Below, piece by piece: positions 1 to 8,282 of a DNA stretch of 64,000 bases. Position 1 is the stretch's first letter, and each line of letters starts with the position of its first letter. Position numbers and translations under genes: made by a program. The DNA comes from Mycobacterium simiae (GTDB lineage Bacteria; Actinomycetota; Actinomycetes; Mycobacteriales; Mycobacteriaceae). The DNA lies in assembly GCF_010727605.1 (NCBI RefSeq), contig NZ_AP022568.1, positions 3,410,001 through 3,474,000 of the forward strand. The letters are read 5' to 3'. The notes beneath the pieces are model-generated. The model was not told the DNA's origin, searched no databases, and was given only the letters and a program-made list of their open reading frames with translations.

Positions 1-681
1 TTGGTGGCACTGGTTGCCGCGCAGATCTATGCCAAGCGATTTCATCCGACCTTGTACTGGGCGACGATCATTGCCTCGACGACGTTCGGCACGGTGTTGG
101 CCGATTACGCCGATCGGTCGCTCGGGATCGGCTACACGGGCGGCTCGCTACTGCTGCTGACGTGTCTGCTGGCGACCCTGGCACTGTGGCGGTGGTCGGA
201 GGGGACGGTCTCGGTCAGCACGGTTTGCACGCCCAGGGTGGAGGCGTTCTACTGGGCAACCATTACGTTTTCTCAGACGCTCGGCACCGCGCTGGGCGAT
301 TGGCTCGCCGACACGAGCGGATTCGGCTATGAACGCGGCGCGCTGGTCTTCGGTACGGCACTGCTCGCAGTCGTGGGCCTTTACTACTGGACCGGCATCT
401 CGCGCGTCGCCCTGTTTTGGGTGGCATTCATCCTGACTAGGCCGCTGGGCGCAACCGTCGGTGACCTGCTGGATAAGCCTGTCGCCGACGGAGGCCTTGC
501 CCTGAGTCGCCCGCTGGCTTCCGCGGTTCTCGGCGCGCTGATCGTCGCGTTGCTCATCGTCCTGCCGCAGCGCGCTGGCCGTCACCCCGGGCACGCCGAC
601 GGGACGACGGCGACATCGCGGCGAGGAGCGAAATCCAACGAACGTCAGCCGGCAGGCGACAGTCCGGACCCAAACTCGTGA
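1..681 (+). CDS. COG4705-type repeat membrane protein (5' truncated by window edge)
   Basis: Integral membrane protein of unknown function that resembles the COG4705 family. The visible part holds repeated units of the form YWATI...FGT...D...G.GY..G followed by a hydrophobic stretch, at about residues 18-60, 82-125 and 132-180; an N-terminal repeat seems to be missing, so the true start lies left of the window. The tail after about residue 195 is hydrophilic and rich in R, G and S. It ends 47 bp before the response regulator on the same strand, so the two may be cotranscribed. The family assignment rests on the repeat pattern; no biochemical role can be read from the sequence. Confidence 0.7.
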   Translation: MVALVAAQIYAKRFHPTLYWATIIASTTFGTVLADYADRSLGIGYTGGSLLLLTCLLATLALWRWSEGTVSVSTVCTPRVEAFYWATITFSQTLGTALGDWLADTSGFGYERGALVFGTALLAVVGLYYWTGISRVALFWVAFILTRPLGATVGDLLDKPVADGGLALSRPLASAVLGALIVALLIVLPQRAGRHPGHADGTTATSRRGAKSNERQPAGDSPDPNS

Positions 682-728
682 TTACATCGCGCCTTTCGCG
701 GGCCCGGCGCACGACGTAGCGTACCGAT

Positions 729-1397
729 ATGAGAGTCCTGCTTGTCGAGGACGAGGCGCGGTTATCGGCGACGTTGTCGATGGGGCTCAGGGCGGAGGGC
801 TTCGTCGTGGTGGCTGTGGGCACCGGCATCGAAGGCCTGCACGAGGCCACCGAGAACACCTTCGACGTCGTAATTCTTGACATCATGTTGCCCGGGCACA
901 GCGGGTATGAGGTCCTGCGCCGAATGCGGGCGCGGGAGGTCTGGACGCCGGTGCTCATGCTGACAGCCAAGGATGGCGAGTACGACGAAACCGATGCGTT
1001 CGAGCTCGGAGCAGATGACTATCTGACCAAACCGTTTTCGTTCAGGGTGCTGGTGGCCCGTCTCCGTGCATTGGCGCGGCGCGGCGCGCCAGAGCGGCCG
1101 GTAGTCATGACGGCGGGATCGCTGTCACTGGATCCCGCTCGGCACACGGTGCAGCGCGGCTCCAGCCCGATCTCGCTGACCCCGCGTGAGTACGGGCTAC
1201 TGGAGTTTCTGATGCGCAAAAAAGACATCGTGGTGACCAAGGCGGAGATCTTGCGCAACGTCTGGGATGCCCATCATCAAGGGCCCGACAACGTCGTCGA
1301 GGTGTACATGGGGTACCTACGCCGTAAGATCGACATTCCCTTTGGCACCAACACCATTGAAACGCTTCGTGGCGTCGGTTACCGCCTGATCGGCTGA
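729..1397 (+). CDS. OmpR/PhoB-family response regulator
   Basis: Two-component DNA-binding response regulator of 222 aa. The receiver domain (about 1-115) has the acidic pocket E7/D8, phospho-acceptor D51 in ILDIMLPG, T79 and K101 in the TKPF motif. The C-terminal winged helix (about 125-222) carries SLTPREYGLLEFL, the VVEVYMGYLRRKI recognition region and the terminal GVGYRLIG signature of PhoB/OmpR proteins. The likely partner kinase is the convergent gene whose stop lies 115 bp downstream, an unusual layout because such pairs are normally codirectional. Family and mechanism are certain; the target genes and signal are not visible. The short gap to the kinase gene contains a perfect palindrome (CCGAGGCCTCGG, 1477-1488). 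Confidence 0.93.
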   Translation: MRVLLVEDEARLSATLSMGLRAEGFVVVAVGTGIEGLHEATENTFDVVILDIMLPGHSGYEVLRRMRAREVWTPVLMLTAKDGEYDETDAFELGADDYLTKPFSFRVLVARLRALARRGAPERPVVMTAGSLSLDPARHTVQRGSSPISLTPREYGLLEFLMRKKDIVVTKAEILRNVWDAHHQGPDNVVEVYMGYLRRKIDIPFGTNTIETLRGVGYRLIG

Positions 1398-1512
1398 GCG
1401 AAAACCTCTCAACGCCGACGTCTCGGGCCGCGGCTGCGCCGCCTAGTGACGAGAAGACCTGGACCGTACTCGATGACCGAGGCCTCGGGCTTGACCACGT
1501 TGTTGGGTTGTT

Positions 1513-2973
1513 TCAGCGAGATCCGTCTTTTCTCTGAGGAAATGTCACGATCATTGTGGTTCCGCCGCCGGGTCGGTCGTCAATGGTAACCGTGCCGCCG
1601 TGTGCGGCCGCGATCTCGGCGACGATCGCCAAGCCCAAACCGGTTCCGCCGCCGGTGCGGGCCCGATCATCGTCCAGTCGCACGAACCGCTCGAAGACCC
1701 GGCCACGATCGGCGGCCGCGATGCCGGGGCCGTCATCGCTGACGGTGAGTATCGCCATACCGTCCCGGCTACCGACGCAAATATCGACGCGTGAATTAGC
1801 ATGGCGGACCGCATTTTCGATGAGGTTGCGGATGGCACGGCCCACCGCCGCCGGGTCGCCGATGAACGTTGTCGGGCAGGTATCGGTGCGAATCTCGCGT
1901 TGTGAGTCGCGTCGCAACCGGTCCGCCTCAACCTCCGCGAGGTCCGCGAGAGGCACCACATCGTTGCGTAGCACCAGGTTTCGCTCGTCGGCACGCGCGA
2001 GCAGCAGCAGATCGTCGATCAGCGCGCGCATCCGCTGAGCCTCGGGAAGTAGCGTACCGACCGCCAATTCCGAGTCGAGCAATTGGGGATGGGCCTCAGC
2101 GACTTCCAGGCCGGAGATGATGGTAGACAGCGGGCTTCGAAGTTCGTGGGATGCGTCGCTGACGAAGCGCTGTTGGGCCCGGTGTCCTGCTTCGACGCGC
2201 GCCAGCATTTCGTTCATGGTCACGGCCAAGGCCGAAATCTCGTCACGACTGGTAGGGACCGGGACTCGTTCAGCCAGGTCGGAAGCCGAGATGTCAGCGA
2301 CCCGGCTGCGGATCGCGTCGACGGATTGCAGAGATCGCCGAACGAGCCAGTAGCTAGCCGCCGCCGCCACCGCGATGACCATCGGTGCGCCACCGGCGAA
2401 GAGCAGAGCGAAGGTACGCGCGGTGGCCTCGACCGCTTCGCTCCCCCCGCCAACCAGGACCGTGTACTCGCCGGTCGCGGTGTTCACTCGTTGACCGCTG
2501 AGGCGCATGTTGTCATGGGGCACTTCGTCGTCGGGGATGCCGCGGCGCAAGTTGAGATCGAAACGGGTGACGGGGACCAACGCCGTGTCCGGCGCGAGCC
2601 CAGACCGGCTTATCACCTCGCCATCCGGGCCGATCAGCTGGACCGCGACCACGTGTTGGTCGGTGGCAAGCAGCGCGCTGTCGAGTCGCGCGGGTGATTC
2701 GGAGTGCAGTTCTTCGATGATGTTGCGGACCCGATCCTCGGTCGCATCGTCGACGGCGTCCAGCAACGACCGATAGAGGATCGCGTCCAATACCGTGCCG
2801 GCGAGCGTGAGCGCCACCAATACGACGATTGCCGACACAGCGGCCGACCGAGCGGGAACGCCCAGATTCGGAAGGCGCACCGCAGACCGGTGCCGCCGTA
2901 ACGGCCAAACCGTAGACATCCGCACGGTCTGATTCTGCCGGGCGCCAGGCCGGCTGAGAACAGCGCAGCTCAC
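1513..2973 (-). CDS. Sensor histidine kinase
   Basis: Membrane sensor kinase, presumed partner of the upstream OmpR-type regulator. Two membrane segments (about residues 43-67 and 186-212) enclose a periplasmic sensor domain of about 115 aa, followed by HAMP, a dimerisation domain with the H-box SDASHELRSP (phospho-acceptor H276), and an ATPase domain with N-box NLIENAVRHAN, G1 DDGPGI, F-box FERFVR and G2 GGGTGLGLAIV. The architecture is complete. Start choice is open: the long form begins at 2973, but an ATG at 2919 (residue 19) would remove a basic tail with no parallel in the family. It is convergent with its regulator, so each gene needs its own promoter. Confidence 0.92.
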   Translation of the reverse strand: MSCAVLSRPGARQNQTVRMSTVWPLRRHRSAVRLPNLGVPARSAAVSAIVVLVALTLAGTVLDAILYRSLLDAVDDATEDRVRNIIEELHSESPARLDSALLATDQHVVAVQLIGPDGEVISRSGLAPDTALVPVTRFDLNLRRGIPDDEVPHDNMRLSGQRVNTATGEYTVLVGGGSEAVEATARTFALLFAGGAPMVIAVAAAASYWLVRRSLQSVDAIRSRVADISASDLAERVPVPTSRDEISALAVTMNEMLARVEAGHRAQQRFVSDASHELRSPLSTIISGLEVAEAHPQLLDSELAVGTLLPEAQRMRALIDDLLLLARADERNLVLRNDVVPLADLAEVEADRLRRDSQREIRTDTCPTTFIGDPAAVGRAIRNLIENAVRHANSRVDICVGSRDGMAILTVSDDGPGIAAADRGRVFERFVRLDDDRARTGGGTGLGLAIVAEIAAAHGGTVTIDDRPGGGTTMIVTFPQRKDGSR

Positions 2974-3266
2974 CGGCGTTCTCAGTGGATTCTCAGCGGT
3001 CCGCTCCTATTCTGGGAAGCCGAAGTTCACAACTGGTCCGGCTTGCCAGTCTGCTGCAGCAGGTTGGGATCCCTGGCCGGGTGATTGACCTGGAGCGCAA
3101 CAGCCGGAGACATCGGGAAGATGCACGCGCGCAACCACACTGGAGTCGGTGGCAATCTGGTCGATGCCGGGCATAGGCAATTCTTAGGCAAGACATAGGC
3201 ATTGGTAAAAGCTGTAGGGGACAATGCAATGAGGGCCAAATTGCCGGGCAAAAGCGCTCAACGATC

Positions 3267-3995
3267 ATGAGGGGGATGATGAACAACCACGCCGACCCGG
3301 TCACGCGGCCGGACTCTATGAGTCAGGTCGCAGTCATCAACGACGTTGCAGGAGGGCGGCCCAAACCGCGATTGCGCGGCTGGATCCACCTTTATAGCGC
3401 GGTGGCCGCCTTCTTCGCCGGTTCTGCGTTGGTGGTGGTGTCATGGGCGCTGGAGTCCAGACGCGCCGGGCATTCGACGCTGACGTACGCGTTGGCGATC
3501 GTGGCGATGTTCGGTGTCAGCGCGATCTACCACCGCGTCCACTGGGAGTCGCCGGTCGTCCGAAAATGGATGCGGCGGCTGGACCACTCCATGATCTTTG
3601 TGTTCATCGCCGGCAGCTACACGCCGTTCGCCCGGCTGGTTATGCCACGCACCACGGGATACGTGGTGCTTTCCGTCGTGTGGGGCGGCGCGGTGGCCGG
3701 AATCCTGCTGACGATGTTTTGGCCGTCGGCGCCGCGGTGGCTCGGGGTGATGTTGTACCTGATGCTGGGCTGGGTGGCGATTTGGTACACCCCGTTGATC
3801 CTGCACAACGCCGGGGTTGCCGCGACAGTGTTGCTGGCGGTGGGCGGCGCGCTGTACAGCATCGGCGCGGTGTTCTACGCGCTGCGCTGGCCGGATCCGT
3901 GGCCGCAGACATTCGGCTATCACGAGCTCTTTCACGCGTGCACCGCGATTGCCGCCCTCTGCCAATACATCGCGATGTGGTACGCGGTCTTCTAG
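3267..3995 (+). CDS. Hemolysin III / PAQR-family membrane protein
   Basis: Seven-helix membrane protein of the HlyIII/YqfA (PAQR) family, similar to the protein annotated as hemolysin III in M. tuberculosis. Family hallmarks are visible: SAIYHRVHW after TM2, then [18 protein letters not shown], and [13 protein letters not shown] near the C terminus, whose histidines form the predicted metal site in PAQR proteins. Two further ATGs at codons 4 and 5 could be the true start, and the first 35 residues are hydrophilic. The upstream 293 bp have no recognisable gene. Its stop codon overlaps the end of the dehydrogenase remnant on the other strand. Haemolysis is a family name and is not shown for such proteins. 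Confidence 0.88.
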   Translation: MRGMMNNHADPVTRPDSMSQVAVINDVAGGRPKPRLRGWIHLYSAVAAFFAGSALVVVSWALESRRAGHSTLTYALAIVAMFGVSAIYHRVHWESPVVRKWMRRLDHSMIFVFIAGSYTPFARLVMPRTTGYVVLSVVWGGAVAGILLTMFWPSAPRWLGVMLYLMLGWVAIWYTPLILHNAGVAATVLLAVGGALYSIGAVFYALRWPDPWPQTFGYHELFHACTAIAALCQYIAMWYAVF

Positions 3996-4233
3996 CTCGG
4001 CGAATTCGCCTGTCCCACTGGGACACCGGCCGCTCTCTCGAACGGCTTGATGACCGCCGTGAAATCCGAGTCGCTGCCTCCCTCACGCGCCGCGGGTTTC
4101 CCAGAACCGGCCCGATGGTCTCCGCTACGTCCAAGGGCACGCCGAGCGCTTTGGCCTCGTCGAGGCAGAACCGCACGTCCTTGAGCATCAGGCAGGTGGC
4201 GAAGCCGTAGTCGAAGGTGTGCGGCGCTAAGAA
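3992..4233 (-). pseudogene. 3-hydroxyisobutyrate / 6-phosphogluconate dehydrogenase-type C-terminal remnant
   Basis: The minus strand encodes the last ~75 residues of an NAD(P)-dependent beta-hydroxyacid dehydrogenase in two frames. One frame reads FDYGFATCLMLKDVRFCLDEAKALGVPL and continues ETIGPVL; about 30 codons later a +/-1 shift is needed to continue REGGSDSDFTAVIKPFERAAGVP to the stop. In-frame stops lie just upstream (around 4237-4250), and the NAD-binding domain is absent. So this is a 5'-deleted and frameshifted fragment. It sits beside other decayed catabolic genes. The identification is by the well-known GGSDSDFTAVIKPFE C-terminal motif. Confidence 0.82.
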
Positions 4234-4275
4234 ACCTATTTCGCAACCCGATGAACCCGATCTCGGCCGTGGCCG

Positions 4276-4668
4276 CTAGCCCACGTCCGCGCTGTGATCC
4301 AGTTCGGCGAACACCTCACGGGCGATGCGGAAACTGTCGACCGCAGCAGGAACCCCGGCATAAATGGCCACCTGCAAGAAGACCTCGCAGATCTCCTGGC
4401 GGCTGACACCGTTGGTTAGTGCCCCCTTGATATGGGCGCGTAATTCGTTGGGCCGGTTCAGGATCGGGATCATCGCCAAGTTGAGCATGCTGCGCGTCTT
4501 CGGGGCCAACCCATCTCGGCCCCATACTGCGCCCCAGCAGTATTCGGTGACAAGATCTTGCAGCGGTTGGCTGAACTCGTCTGTGTCGGCCAGCGCCCGC
4601 TTGACGTAATCCTCGCCGAGCACCGCCGAACGGATGTCAAGGCCCCGGTGGTACGTTTCGCGATCCAA
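4276..4668 (-). CDS. Carboxymuconolactone decarboxylase-family protein
   Basis: Small all-helical protein of the CMD/AhpD-like superfamily (130 aa), related to 4-carboxymuconolactone decarboxylase PcaC, an enzyme of aromatic ring catabolism. Typical segments are RGLDIRSAVLG, EYCWGAVWGRDGL, RSMLNLAMIPILNRPNELRAH and GALTNGVSRQEICEVFLQVAIYAG. I chose the TTG at 4668 because an AAGGAG-type ribosome binding site precedes it and the resulting length matches the family. The frame is open further upstream to a GTG at 4821, but that part looks like the beginning of an aldehyde dehydrogenase (see separate entry). No CxxC redox pair is seen, so an AhpD-like peroxidase is unlikely. Exact substrate unknown. 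Confidence 0.85.
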   Translation of the reverse strand: MDRETYHRGLDIRSAVLGEDYVKRALADTDEFSQPLQDLVTEYCWGAVWGRDGLAPKTRSMLNLAMIPILNRPNELRAHIKGALTNGVSRQEICEVFLQVAIYAGVPAAVDSFRIAREVFAELDHSADVG

Positions 4669-4693
4669 TCCTCTTCTCCTTTTTCTAGGCGCG

Positions 4694-4713
4694 ACCACGG
4701 TTTTGATCGTGGT
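4694..4713. promoter_or_regulatory. Inverted repeat upstream of CMD-family gene
   Basis: ACCACG-N8-CGTGGT is a perfect 6-bp inverted repeat about 26 bp before the TTG start of the decarboxylase-like gene. It could be an operator or a small RNA hairpin. It also falls inside the reading frame that joins the aldehyde-dehydrogenase remnant to this gene. Confidence 0.35.
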
Positions 4714-4731
4714 GAACAGTCGCAGTGAACG

Positions 4732-4821
4732 TAGGGATTGTCCGGTCGCCGGGGCGATGTTGCCGTATGCCTCTGCCGAAGCCACCGGGAAGCCGTCGAT
4801 GAAGGATTGGGTGCTGCTCAC
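4732..4821 (-). pseudogene. Aldehyde dehydrogenase N-terminal remnant
   Basis: The first ~30 codons after the GTG at 4821 read like the start of an NAD-dependent aldehyde dehydrogenase (FIDGFPVASAE...NIAPATG, compare the usual FIDGKWV...NPATG). A good ribosome binding site, AGGAGG, precedes the GTG. After this the similarity stops; no catalytic Cys or NAD domain follows, and the frame runs into the decarboxylase-like gene. I interpret it as the surviving start of a deleted gene that kept its translation signals. Just upstream is a small inverted repeat, TAACC-N6-GGTTA (4830-4845). A natural N-terminal extension of the decarboxylase is the alternative. Confidence 0.6.
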
Positions 4822-4899
4822 ACGCCTCCTAACCTCGGACGGTTACCTCAACGCTAGTGGATAGTGGCCTCAGGAATGCCCGGGCCGAAGGGAGTGACC

Positions 4900-5467
4900 A
4901 TGACGGGAGCCAGCAGCGACGTCGGGGAAGTGATGTCGACCGCGCGAACGATCCGGCGCTTCACTGACGAGCCGGTCGAGGACGTCACGCTGGCGCGTTG
5001 CCTGGAGGCGGCGCGGTGGGCACCGTCGGGCCCGGACCTACGGTGCGACCTACGAAGTGCACGATCGGGCAGGGGAATTCATTTCGGTTCTGTTCGCCCA
5101 GCGGCACTATCCGACGGCCTGCGAGCTGTTGCTGGGCGGTTCGATTTTTCCCGCCATGCAGAACTTTCTGCTGGCCGCGTGCGTCCAGGGCCTGGGGGCA
5201 TGCATGACCAGCCGGGCTTCCTACGGGGGAGAGCAATTGTTGCGCGAGGCCATCGGAGTGCCCGAGGACTGGTTGGTTGCCGGACACATCGTCGTCGGGT
5301 GGCCCGCGGGCCAGCATGGTGCGCCGCGGCGCCGCCCACTTGCCGAGTTCGTCACCCTCGATCACTGGGACCGGGCCGTGCCGGCCTCGTCGACACCGTC
5401 TCAGACCGGCGCCAGCCCCGGGGCGACGGCTCCGCATCGATACGTCATACGCCGAAACCGAGATTAA
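4900..5467 (+). pseudogene. Nitroreductase-family pseudogene (internal deletion plus frameshift)
   Basis: The ATG at 4900 follows a GAAGGGAG ribosome binding site and opens a typical nitroreductase N terminus (TARTIRRFTDEPVED then CLEAARWAPSG). The frame then loses similarity. From about 5040 another frame resumes with VHDRAGEFISVLFAQRHYPTA, SIFPAMQNFLLAACVQGLG and LVAGHIVVGWPAGQHG, the C-terminal half of FMN-dependent nitroreductases. About 70 central residues are missing and the halves are out of frame, so no functional enzyme can be made. Confidence 0.85.
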
Positions 5468-5480
5468 TAATTTCGCAACC

Positions 5481-5495
5481 GAGAATGATATTCTC
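5481..5495. promoter_or_regulatory. Candidate operator GAGAAT-N3-ATTCTC, site 1
   Basis: A perfect 6-3-6 palindrome (GAGAAT-GAT-ATTCTC) lies 31 bp upstream of the first fadE start. The same 15-bp pattern recurs at 33962 (perfect) and 12364 (one mismatch), with looser copies at 12187 and 33407-33443. The size and symmetry fit a TetR-type operator covering the promoter of the fadE pair. Confidence 0.65.
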
Positions 5496-5526
5496 GCAGT
5501 GGCGGTGACGACAGGAGGCGGGCCCA

Positions 5527-6525
5527 ATGCTGTTGGAGTTCGATGCTGATCAGCGACTGTGGCAGGACACGGTGCGCGACGCCGTCGCCAAGCAGTGCCC
5601 GCCGTCGCTGGTGCGAAGCGTGGCCGAGGACGGCGTCGACCCGAGCCCGCTCTGGAAATCGTATGTAGACCAGGGCTGGACCGAGCTCAACGAGTCGGAC
5701 AGCGCCGTCGAGCTGGCCATTCTGCTCGAAGAGCTCGGCCGCGCGACCGATCCCACGCCATTTCTGGCCACCATGAGTCAGTTCGCGCCGCTGGCCGGGG
5801 ACCGCTTCGACCCGCACCAGTCGGGCACCGCCGTCTACGGCGGGGTGGCGGCGCACCGCAACGCAGACGGATGGGTGCTGGACGGAACTGCGCGCCACGT
5901 GCTCGACGGTGACCGCGCGGACCGACTGGCCGTGGTGACCGACGCCGGAGTTTTCCTCGTAGCGTCCAGTCAGGTGTCCGCCCGGCGCGCCGCGGTGTTC
6001 GACCCCGTGCTGCACGTCGCTGATCTGTCGTTTGCCGATGTGCGGGTACCCGACCGCGATCGGCTGACCGTCGATGCCGAACGCGCACATCACCTCGCGC
6101 TGACCGGGATGGCCATCACGATGGTCGGTGCCTGCCAACGCATCCTCGACCTCGTGCTCGAACACGTCAAAAGCCGCCAACAGTTCGGCGTTGCGATCGG
6201 AACTTTCCAGGCCGTGCAACACAAGGCAGCCGACATGCACGTTGCGGTGGAACGGGCCCGGGCGCTGGCCTACTTCGCCGCATTGACGATCGCTGCCGAC
6301 GATCCCCGCCGCCGGCTGGCCGCGGCGATGGCCAAGGCCTCGGCGGGGGAGTGTCAGTCGCTGGTGTTCCGGCACGGTCTTCAGTTGCACGGCGCGATGG
6401 GATTCACCTGGGAGAACGATTTGCAGTTCGCGTTGAAACGGGCCAAGGCCGGGGAGCTGATGCTCGGCGGTGCTGCCGAGCACCGCGCGCGGATCGCGGA
6501 GGAATACCGTGCAGCTGACTTTTGA
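5527..6525 (+). CDS. Acyl-CoA dehydrogenase, smaller subunit type (FadE)
   Basis: FAD-dependent acyl-CoA dehydrogenase-like protein of 332 aa, shorter than the usual ~390. The N-terminal helical domain is compact, the middle beta domain is reduced (about 115-180), and the C-terminal domain keeps RQQFGVAIGTFQAVQHKAADMH and LQLHGAMGFTWENDL. This shape matches one partner of mycobacterial FadE heterotetramers, where two unequal subunits share the active sites and act on CoA esters of sterol side chains or similar. The next gene, which overlaps by 17 bp, would be the other partner. An AGGAGG ribosome binding site precedes the ATG, and a palindromic operator lies just upstream. The substrate is not known. 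Confidence 0.88.
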   Translation: MLLEFDADQRLWQDTVRDAVAKQCPPSLVRSVAEDGVDPSPLWKSYVDQGWTELNESDSAVELAILLEELGRATDPTPFLATMSQFAPLAGDRFDPHQSGTAVYGGVAAHRNADGWVLDGTARHVLDGDRADRLAVVTDAGVFLVASSQVSARRAAVFDPVLHVADLSFADVRVPDRDRLTVDAERAHHLALTGMAITMVGACQRILDLVLEHVKSRQQFGVAIGTFQAVQHKAADMHVAVERARALAYFAALTIAADDPRRRLAAAMAKASAGECQSLVFRHGLQLHGAMGFTWENDLQFALKRAKAGELMLGGAAEHRARIAEEYRAADF

Positions 6526-7696
6526 TTCTGACGTCGAGGAGTTTAGGGCCGAGTTTTCGGCGTTCCTCGACGAGAATCTGCCTGCCGCAAACGAAACGCT
6601 CGAACGGCCGCGATCGGTGTCGCACATGCCGCAGTGGGCGCGCGACTGGCAGCGACTGCTGTTCGACAACGGCTGGCTGCTGCCCAGTCAGCCGCCGGAA
6701 TTCGGCGGGCGCAACGCGACGGTAATTCAGCAATTCGTCTATCTCGAGGAACTCAGCCGGCGGCGGATCTACCACAGTTTCAACCCGCAGGGCGTGAATA
6801 TCGTTGGGGCTTCCCTCTTGTCGTTCGGCACCGAGGAGCAGAAGCGCCGCTGGGCGGTGCCGATCCTGCGCGGTGAGATCACCGCATCACTGGGCATGAG
6901 CGAGCCCAGTGCGGGCTCGGACCTTGCGTCGCTACGCACCCGCGCTGTTCGCGCAGCTGACTCAGCAGGCGATCACTTCGTGATCAACGGGCAAAAGGTG
7001 TGGACCTCGGGTGCCCATGATGCAGATGTCCTGCTGACGTTCGTACGCACGAACCCAGATGTGCCGAAGCACAAGGGAATCAGCGTGCTGATCGTCCCCA
7101 CTGCAACCCCCGGAGTCGTGTGCCGGCCGTTCCCGTCCATCTGTGGTGCCGACGACCTGGATTTCAATGAGGTGTTCTTCACCGATGTCCGGGTGCCGGC
7201 GGAGAATTTGGTGGGCGAGGTTGACCAGGGCTGGCAGGTCGCCAACGGGTCACTCGGCCACGAACGGACGATGATGTGGCTCGGCTTCGCCGATCGGCTG
7301 GAGAACATGATTGCCGACTTCCACCCCTACACCGAGGTCGAACGCGACCAGTACGCCAGCACGATCATGGACAAGCAGGCACTGCGCCTGCTGGGTTCCG
7401 CGGCGCTGGCCCGTGCGGCACGCGGCGAAGACGATGTGGCCGCGATCTCGGTGCTCAAACTGCTCGGGTCCGAGGCCGAGTTGCGGGGCATGGAACTGGC
7501 ACTGACCGCCGCGGGTTCCGACGGGCTCATTCACCCGGGGCAGACCGGGCCCTACGCGCACATGAACCTCGATCACTATTTCGCCAGCTGGTTCGACCGT
7601 TATGCGCGAAGCTTTTCCGGCACCATAGCCGGCGGCACCTCCGAGATCCAGCGCAACATCATCGCGCAGCGCGTACTGGGCCTGCCCCGCGGCTAG
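6509..7696 (+). CDS. Acyl-CoA dehydrogenase, larger subunit type (FadE)
   Basis: Full-length acyl-CoA dehydrogenase of 395 aa. It has the middle-domain flavin/substrate motif ITASLGMSEPSAGSDLASL, the INGQKVWTSGAHDAD region and the C-terminal FSGTIAGGTSEIQRNIIAQRVLGLPRG. The position of the MCAD-type catalytic glutamate (the EGT loop) is a glycine here, as in many FadE proteins that use a different glutamate or a partner subunit. I chose the GTG at 6509, which has GGAGG before it and overlaps the end of the upstream fadE; the frame is open to 6470. Translational coupling and shared ancestry suggest a heteromeric enzyme with the preceding gene. Confidence 0.9.
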   Translation: MQLTFDSDVEEFRAEFSAFLDENLPAANETLERPRSVSHMPQWARDWQRLLFDNGWLLPSQPPEFGGRNATVIQQFVYLEELSRRRIYHSFNPQGVNIVGASLLSFGTEEQKRRWAVPILRGEITASLGMSEPSAGSDLASLRTRAVRAADSAGDHFVINGQKVWTSGAHDADVLLTFVRTNPDVPKHKGISVLIVPTATPGVVCRPFPSICGADDLDFNEVFFTDVRVPAENLVGEVDQGWQVANGSLGHERTMMWLGFADRLENMIADFHPYTEVERDQYASTIMDKQALRLLGSAALARAARGEDDVAAISVLKLLGSEAELRGMELALTAAGSDGLIHPGQTGPYAHMNLDHYFASWFDRYARSFSGTIAGGTSEIQRNIIAQRVLGLPRG

Positions 7697-7712
7697 TGCT
7701 TCGCCCTGACTC

Positions 7713-8282
7713 TCAAACCGGTTCGAACTTGGTGATCAGCCAGGCGCCGTTGACTTTGGTCAAACTGACCAGCACGCTGCTCGACGACATCGCGGGGTCG
7801 GGGTTGTCCTTGCTGGTGGTGCTCTGATCGACCAATACCAGCACCACGGCCGAGTCCGGGTGTAGTTCCTGGACCGCGGCCCCCAGTACCCGCGCGTTGG
7901 TCTTCAGCGACTTCTGTTTGGCCGCCGGTGCCACGATCTGTTCGGTGAACTGGTTGTAGTACGACAAAAAGTCCCCGGACAGGTGGGACTTGGCGGCGGC
8001 GAAGTCTTTGTCCAGCGAGTCGGGTGAGTACGACAGCAGGGCGACGGTTCCGTCCGAAGCCGAACTGACAACGGCGTTGGCGACGCTGGCGTTGGTTTGC
8101 TGGTCGGGCCGGTAGTCCTTGAAGTACAACCATGCTGCCGCCCCGCCGGACAGCAGCAGGAGCGAAATCAAGAGAAGGGGAACGGATTTCGCCTTCAGCC
8201 AGGCGCGAAAGTCGCCAGGCCTGCTCCGTTCCGGTTGTTCTGCAGCGTCGGCGGCGTCGCTGTCGCGGTCGTCCTCGCTCAT
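7713..8282 (-). CDS. Mce-associated membrane protein (Mam), copy 1b
   Basis: Single-pass membrane protein of the Mam type, 189 aa from the ATG at 8282. A hydrophilic cytoplasmic start is followed by one helix (about residues 36-55), then an extracytoplasmic domain with [27 protein letters not shown] and [16 protein letters not shown]. Mam proteins are encoded with mce operons and, where studied, stabilise Mce transport complexes. The start codon overlaps the stop of the upstream partner (ATGA), so the two are coupled. A clear paralogue with the same motifs lies at 24330-24977. The upstream in-frame extension to 8351 is inside the partner gene and is not used. Confidence 0.85.
   Translation of the reverse strand: MSEDDRDSDAADAAEQPERSRPGDFRAWLKAKSVPLLLISLLLLSGGAAAWLYFKDYRPDQQTNASVANAVVSSASDGTVALLSYSPDSLDKDFAAAKSHLSGDFLSYYNQFTEQIVAPAAKQKSLKTNARVLGAAVQELHPDSAVVLVLVDQSTTSKDNPDPAMSSSSVLVSLTKVNGAWLITKFEPV

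Noticed and set aside
1400..1512. Short minus-strand frame ending in an Arg-rich tail between regulator and kinase
   Set aside because: No start codon with a ribosome binding site and no recognisable similarity.
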